From contig NC_091013.1 in NCBI RefSeq assembly GCF_041296385.1, positions 72,137,563 to 72,201,562 of the forward strand: a stretch of 64,000 nucleotides of DNA. Direction: 5' to 3'. Positions 62,458 through 64,000 of the stretch are shown here, piece by piece; positions within the stretch are counted from its first letter, which is position 1; each line of letters begins with the position of its first letter. Made by a program: the position numbers and the translations under genes. This DNA is from Aphelocoma coerulescens (Eukaryota > Chordata > Aves > Passeriformes > Corvidae). The notes beneath the pieces were generated by a model. It had not been told where the DNA came from, searched no databases, and worked only from the letters and a program-made list of their open reading frames with translations.

Positions 62458-64000
62458 GAAAGGAAAGATGAGGGGAAAAAGAGGGTATTTCAAGTACTCA
62501 CTGCTTCACATGACTGGCTTTTCTGAGGTAAACATTATTTACACTTGAATACAGTATGTATATTTGAGTACACATATATCTATAGTATTGTAAATCTGTT
62601 TTATGAATCTATTTGAATCACTGAAGATATTTAGTGATGTCTTGGCTAATGTGTTTTTGTTTCAAAAATAATAGAAACATTCAGTTTTGAAAGAGGAACT
62701 TTTCCCATGCTGCCCTGGAGAATACATGCAAATTCAGGCTCAAAATATTATACCTGCAAAGGGTTTTCTTGCCAGTGTAGAATAAACAGAGCTTATTCAA
62801 GTTCAAAAAGAAAAGATGTGAGAAGGCATAATCACTTCAACACAGAGACTGGATTGCCAGTGTTGAAATGGGTGTGGATGGAGCAGGACAGGCAGAGAGC
62901 GAAACCAGCATAAAACAATAGGGAAGCTAAAGACACTGGCTGGTTTCATGGAGAGCAGCTTGATCTGCATGGCTTTTTGGTTTCCATCTCTTTTTCATGC
63001 TTCCAAGCTTCACTCACCTGACATCTGCAAAGAGCTGGAAACAATTATGGAGGGAGGCCCAGCTGCTTCTTTGAGGTGTCAATGTTGCGGAATAAGGCAA
63101 GGAAATAACAGTAAGTATTCCCAGGCTTCAGGCATGCCAGGGAGACAAGAGCTCCCAAGGCCATCACAAGGCCTCAGCTAAAGACAAGTGGTCAGAGGAG
63201 AGGGGATGTAGGAAGCTGGGCATAAAATGCACCAAAGGAGGGTACGGGGTAGCAGGGAGTTTGGAGTGGCAAAGAGGAAAACCATCACAACACAGTCAAC
63301 GAGAACTGGCAGCAGAGAAGAAAAGAAAAAGAAAGATCTCCAAGAGTCAGGCAGTACTTTTTCTGTTTGCCAAATTAATTTTGCAATTAAATCCCTAAGT
63401 GCATTATTAGCTGTTCTTTTTCCTATTAAGCAGTTTTAGCAGCCATGGGCATGCCATACAAATCCAGTCAAGGAAAGCAGACAGCACAGTTATGAACAGG
63501 AGTTTCAGTGTCTGTAAGGCACACTGTCACTATCAACTCCGTTATGCAAAAACACTTGATAACTGGTTTCCAGTTGCCCCACCACAAACCTAATTTTTGA
63601 AAGAGAAAGAAGGTGAAACTTGCTGCTCACAGTGAGACAAGCTCAAAGCTCAGCAAGTTCTGATCAGGCTAAGAAAGTCCATTTCAAAGCTATCTAAAAA
63701 ATAACTTGTACCTTCTCATAGAAAAAACAACCACCCCCAGGCTCATGCAAAAAAATAATAATTTTTTCCAGGATATTATGCAAAGTCATATATCTATACA
63801 GCTGAATAATACAGGACAAAACTGCCTGTAAGTAAATGTTATAGCCCAAAGTGTGCATCTTCATGGAAATTTATCTGAGCAGCTTCTCTTTTTTGTTAAT
63901 TCATAAAGCCTTTGCCTTGTATGCTCCCATTTTTATGCTCCTGGTTTTTATGAAATCTTTCCAAAATGCTAGCTCTATTCTTCTATCAGCACTGCAGTCC
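62458..64000. other. non-coding stretch, nothing recognised
   Basis: AT-rich unique sequence to the window end. The short ORFs are not protein-like. Confidence 0.5.

Noticed and set aside
1..64000. Search for tRNA, rRNA, CRISPR arrays, bacterial operons or phage modules
   Set aside because: None of the expected landmarks (tRNA box B with cloverleaf, spaced direct repeats, packed ORFs with ribosome sites) were found by eye. The repeats point to a bird genome.

Overview
The window looks like vertebrate nuclear DNA, most probably from a bird. The evidence is a set of CR1 LINE 3' fragments of avian type, one solo avian endogenous-retrovirus LTR, an AT-rich background with few CpGs, and one sharp CpG island. 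There are no operons, no closely packed long ORFs and no bacterial signals. I cannot name the species or the locus from sequence alone.

Layout. Positions 1-740 resemble the end of a plus-strand 3' UTR, with two AATAAA signals, but this is tentative. From 741 to about 36000 the DNA is non-coding (intronic or intergenic). It carries CR1 pieces at 3.5, 5.6, 7.5, 16.5, 17.0, 23.9-24.4 and 33.9-34.3 kb, a solo LTR at 12.4-13.0 kb, A-rich tracts, and single-copy blocks rich in homeodomain/POU-like motifs that could be conserved non-coding elements. At 36.0-37.9 kb lies the strongest functional signal. It is a CpG island with a minus-strand TATA box (37595-37601), followed about 100 bp downstream by a consensus splice donor (exon end 37495, GTGAGC intron start). 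This defines a short, ATG-less, GGC/AGC-rich first exon of a gene or lncRNA running leftwards. A CTCF-like motif lies about 50 bp upstream of the TATA box. A 22-G run lies just inside intron 1. A 33-bp-period tandem duplication lies near the upstream edge.

From 37.9 to 64 kb the DNA would be upstream or intergenic sequence for that transcript. It has more candidate regulatory blocks (38.3, 42.1, 56.9 and 57.9-58.2 kb), a recent-type CR1 piece (47.9 kb), an old CR1 piece (51.6-51.9 kb), a second small GC-rich patch (52.9-53.2 kb), and simple repeats. One open segment with splice-like borders (46235-46396, + strand) is a weak exon candidate.

I recognise no protein-coding gene by its product. 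ORFs up to about 200 codons on either strand are about what chance gives in 64 kb, and the 329-codon ORF is explained by the scarcity of stop codons in the CpG island. The main story is a TATA-plus-CpG promoter of an unidentified minus-strand transcript in a gene-poor avian region. I found no clear evidence of a new biological system.
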